A stretch of DNA of 64,000 nucleotides from Paenalcaligenes sp035302345 (GTDB lineage: Bacteria; Pseudomonadota; Gammaproteobacteria; Burkholderiales; Burkholderiaceae_B): NCBI GenBank assembly GCA_035302345.1, contig DATGSS010000097.1, positions 1 to 64,000 of the forward strand. The letters are read 5' to 3'. A program made the translations under genes and the position numbers. The notes below the pieces were generated by a model, which did no database searches, was not told the origin of the DNA, and was given only the letters and a program-made list of their open reading frames with translations. Shown one piece after another: positions 61,999-64,000 of this stretch (position 1 is its first letter; each line of letters starts with the position of its first letter).

Positions 61999-63471
61999 AT
62001 GGGTGTGTCAATGATTGTCGAGAAAAACAGTACTGATGCATACACGCTAGCACGCGGTATGTTGTTGGCCCCTTGGGGTTTAGAGAGCCATCATCTCGAA
62101 CGAGCGCTGGCAGAAATCCATCAGCACCGTGTGGATTATGCCGACCTGTATTTTCAGTACACACGTTCTGAAAGCTGGAGCCTCGAGGAGGGCATTGTTA
62201 AAACTGGCCACTTCTCGCTCTCGCAAGGGGTCGGTGTACGCGCGCTCTCAGGCGAGAAAACTGCATTCTCTTATACCGATACACTCAGCCCCCAAGCATT
62301 GACAGATGCGGCCCATGTTGTTCGCGCTATTGGTCGCCAAGGCGGGCATGGTCGGGTTGGGCTTAACGATGCCCAGCCAGTGGCCACGCCCCTGTACACG
62401 TCTAATGATCCTGTCTCCTCATTAGAAGCCGAGGCCAAGGTTGCATTGCTCGAGCGTGTCGAGGCCTTGGCTCGCCAAGCTGATCCGCGCATTATTCAGG
62501 TGATGGCTAGCTTAGGAGCAACGCACGACATCGTATTGGTAGCGGCCTCAGATGGTCGTCAGGTGGCAGATGTGCGCCCATTGATTCGTCTTTCCCTGAC
62601 GGTCATCGCAGAACAAAATGGTCGCCGCGAGGTGGGTTCCGCTGGGGGCGGGGGGCGTTATGACTTGCTTTACTTTAGCGATGAGATCCTGCGCCAATAT
62701 GTTGATCAGGCCGTTCGGCAGGCACTACTAAATCTAGAGTCACGTCCAGCGCCTGCTGGTGTGATGCCAGTTGTCTTAGGCCCAGGTTGGCCGGGGGTTT
62801 TGTTACACGAGGCTGTGGGGCATGGCCTCGAGGGGGACTTTAACCGCAAGGGCTCCAGCGTGTTTTCAGGGCGTTTAGGTGAGCAGGTCACCTCCAAGGG
62901 TGTCACGGTGATTGATGATGGCACCATTGCCAACCGCCGTGGTTCTCTAACTGTTGATGACGAGGGTAACCCCACTGAGCGTACAGTATTAATCGAGGAC
63001 GGCATTCTCAAAAATTATTTACAAGACAGCATGAATGCGCGCTTGATGAATATGGCGGGCACTGGCAACGGGCGTCGCGAGTCTTTTGCTCATGTACCCA
63101 TGCCTCGTATGACCAATACCTTTATGTTGGCGGGTCCCCACGACCCCGAAGAAATCATTGCATCGGTAGACCGCGGTATTTATGCCGTTAATTTTGGCGG
63201 TGGTCAGGTAGATATTACCAGCGGTAGCTTTGTGTTTTCTGCCTCCGAGGCATGGCTCATTGAAAATGGCCGTTTAGTTCACCCTGTCAAAGGCGCCACA
63301 CTGATTGGCAGTGGTATCGAGGCCATGAATCAGGTCAAACTGATTGGCAATGACTTGCAACTAGACACAGGCGTGGGCACCTGCGGCAAAGAAGGTCAGG
63401 TGGTACCCGTTGGGGTGGGCTTGCCTACTTTACGCATTGACGGTCTAACGGTAGGCGGCACTGAGGCATAG
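61999..63471 (+). CDS. tldD: TldD metalloprotease subunit
   Basis: 490 residues; ATG 61999 and ATG 62011 are both possible, with no clear binding site. The zinc motif HEAVGHGLEGD is present, then FNRKGSSVFSGRLGEQV and the C-terminal GVGTCGKEGQVVPVGVG. TldD pairs with TldE/PmbA to degrade peptides such as microcin and CcdA. tldE is not in this window. Confidence 0.93.
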   Translation: MGVSMIVEKNSTDAYTLARGMLLAPWGLESHHLERALAEIHQHRVDYADLYFQYTRSESWSLEEGIVKTGHFSLSQGVGVRALSGEKTAFSYTDTLSPQALTDAAHVVRAIGRQGGHGRVGLNDAQPVATPLYTSNDPVSSLEAEAKVALLERVEALARQADPRIIQVMASLGATHDIVLVAASDGRQVADVRPLIRLSLTVIAEQNGRREVGSAGGGGRYDLLYFSDEILRQYVDQAVRQALLNLESRPAPAGVMPVVLGPGWPGVLLHEAVGHGLEGDFNRKGSSVFSGRLGEQVTSKGVTVIDDGTIANRRGSLTVDDEGNPTERTVLIEDGILKNYLQDSMNARLMNMAGTGNGRRESFAHVPMPRMTNTFMLAGPHDPEEIIASVDRGIYAVNFGGGQVDITSGSFVFSASEAWLIENGRLVHPVKGATLIGSGIEAMNQVKLIGNDLQLDTGVGTCGKEGQVVPVGVGLPTLRIDGLTVGGTEA

Positions 63472-63726
63472 AGTAGTCCTAAGGTTAAGACCAGTACCCC
63501 GATTAGGTCTTTGGCCGCTTTCGACCTCAACCCAAAAGTACTCCACAAGCCAGCCTAGGGCTAATTTGAAACTGGGCTGGCCTCTGAGCTTGACCTTTGG
63601 AGCCATAGCAGGCGTAACAGATAACCTGTGTTTGCGGCGTTAATCCCCCATTTATTTGCTTTTCTTTAGTAGATTCAACCAACCGTTACCCTGGGCTTAT
63701 ATGTGTAAGCAGTTGCAACATTAGTC
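63472..63726. other. intergenic region, no gene seen
   Basis: About 255 bp after tldD. A GCCAGCC/GGCTGGC inverted repeat (about 63551-63583) could be a weak terminator, although no T-run follows. No supported coding frame or RNA gene. Confidence 0.5.
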
Positions 63727-63755
63727 TTGACGGGATAGTTCGGAAGGCCTATCAT
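63727..63755 (+). promoter_or_regulatory. sigma-70 promoter of the MarR-family gene
   Basis: TTGACG (63727-63732), 17-bp spacer and TATCAT (63750-63755). Five of six matches in each box. GATAG (63734-63738) and CTATC (63749-63753) form an inverted repeat in the spacer and -10. Confidence 0.75.
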
Positions 63756-63759
63756 TTCA

Positions 63760-63779
63760 GCACTAACGATTTGTAGTGC
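63760..63779. promoter_or_regulatory. inverted repeat at the transcription start, MarR operator candidate
   Basis: GCACTA (63760-63765), 8 nt, TAGTGC (63774-63779), directly at the predicted start site and 24 bp before the ATG. The position suits autorepression by the MarR-family product. Confidence 0.5.
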
Positions 63780-63802
63780 GACGTTTTGATTGCGAAAGAG
63801 TT

Positions 63803-64000
63803 ATGGATACACAGAACCAATACGATTTGAGAATTTTACGAGCCATACGTCGTATTACGCGCTCAATTGCCCTGCATTCTAGGCAGTTGGCAGCCTACAG
63901 TAACATCACGGCTCCGCAGCTTGTCTGTTTGAGCAAGGTGATCGACAGTGGGCCGCTTACCGCGACGGCGATTAGCCGTCAAATGCATGTCAGCCCCAGT
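63803..64000 (+). CDS. MarR-family transcriptional regulator, N-terminal part (runs off window)
   Basis: 66 residues visible, beginning MDTQNQYDLRILRAIRRITR and continuing SIALHSRQLAAYSNITAPQL. The layout (dimerisation helix, then TAPQLVCL and the winged-helix start TATAISRQMHVSPS) is MarR-like. The HSRQL-x-TAPQL pattern resembles EctR-type regulators of ectoine clusters, but the downstream genes are outside the window. GAAAGAG is a weak binding site before ATG 63803. Confidence 0.8.
   Translation, partial: MDTQNQYDLRILRAIRRITRSIALHSRQLAAYSNITAPQLVCLSKVIDSGPLTATAISRQMHVSPS

Noticed and set aside
1..64000. CTCGAG repeats as DNA-uptake sequences
   Set aside because: They lie almost wholly in coding sequence and fit Leu-Glu codon choice; no longer shared flanking word was noticed.

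Overview
The window looks like ordinary core chromosome of a beta-proteobacterium of the order Burkholderiales, most likely family Alcaligenaceae. The main evidence is gene order. The run acpP-fabF-rpoE-rseA-rseB-mucD-lepA-lepB-rnc-era-recO, the blocks leuS-lptE-holA and yebC-purD-hemF-nadD-rsfS-maf, and a short H-NS protein of the beta-proteobacterial type all fit. Base composition by eye is moderate (near 50% GC), lower than Bordetella. That fits a host-associated or environmental Alcaligenaceae of the Paenalcaligenes/Oligella/Advenella kind, but I cannot name the genus. I saw no rRNA, tRNA, insertion sequence, prophage, plasmid function or CRISPR array.

Layout. Positions 1-11650 (+) hold fatty-acid synthesis (acpP, fabF), the sigma-E envelope-stress operon (a YgfX-like gene, rpoE, rseA, rseB, mucD), then lepA, lepB, rnc, era, recO and a RarD-type permease. 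Positions 11850-15886 hold a Bax-inhibitor-like protein, holC and pepA on the minus strand and a divergent lptF. Positions 15977-18239 hold cysB with an inverted-repeat operator, a DUF2325 gene behind a probable Fur box, and an NlpC/P60 lipoprotein. Positions 18418-21751 hold ETF-ubiquinone oxidoreductase and a divergent CoA-transferase pair. Positions 21842-27968 (+) hold pepP, pyrG, kdsA, eno and ftsB. Positions 28029-38192 (-) hold an unrecognised TadE-like membrane-anchored protein, hslO, an RDD protein, an rRNA methyltransferase, hemJ, proA, holA, lptE and leuS.

Positions 38279-45973 hold a D-amino-acid dehydrogenase-like gene, rpmG, rpmB, a Bcr/CflA pump, cfa, an ArnT-like glycosyltransferase, rpmE2 and radC. 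Positions 46025-48840 (+) hold fkpB, ispH and a DUF945 gene. Positions 48891-53511 (-) hold maf, rsfS, nadD, hemF, purD and yebC. Positions 53643-64000 hold a YjgR ATPase, ghrA, an EamA permease, a quinone oxidoreductase, fbp, a DUF4136 lipoprotein, an H-NS gene in AT-rich flanks, a nitrilase-family amidase, tldD and the start of a MarR-family regulator.

Functionally the window is dominated by envelope maintenance (sigma-E, LptE/LptF, kdsA, cfa, lipoproteins), translation (leuS, ribosomal proteins, lepA, rsfS, era, rnc), replication and repair (holA, holC, recO, radC) and core metabolism. I found no clear undescribed multi-gene system. The points most worth following are regulatory sites (Fur box before DUF2325, cysB operator, long scoAB leader, phased repeats before the amidase gene, MarR promoter/operator) and a few odd genes (shortened RecO, orphan TadE-like protein, rsfS-maf without rlmH).
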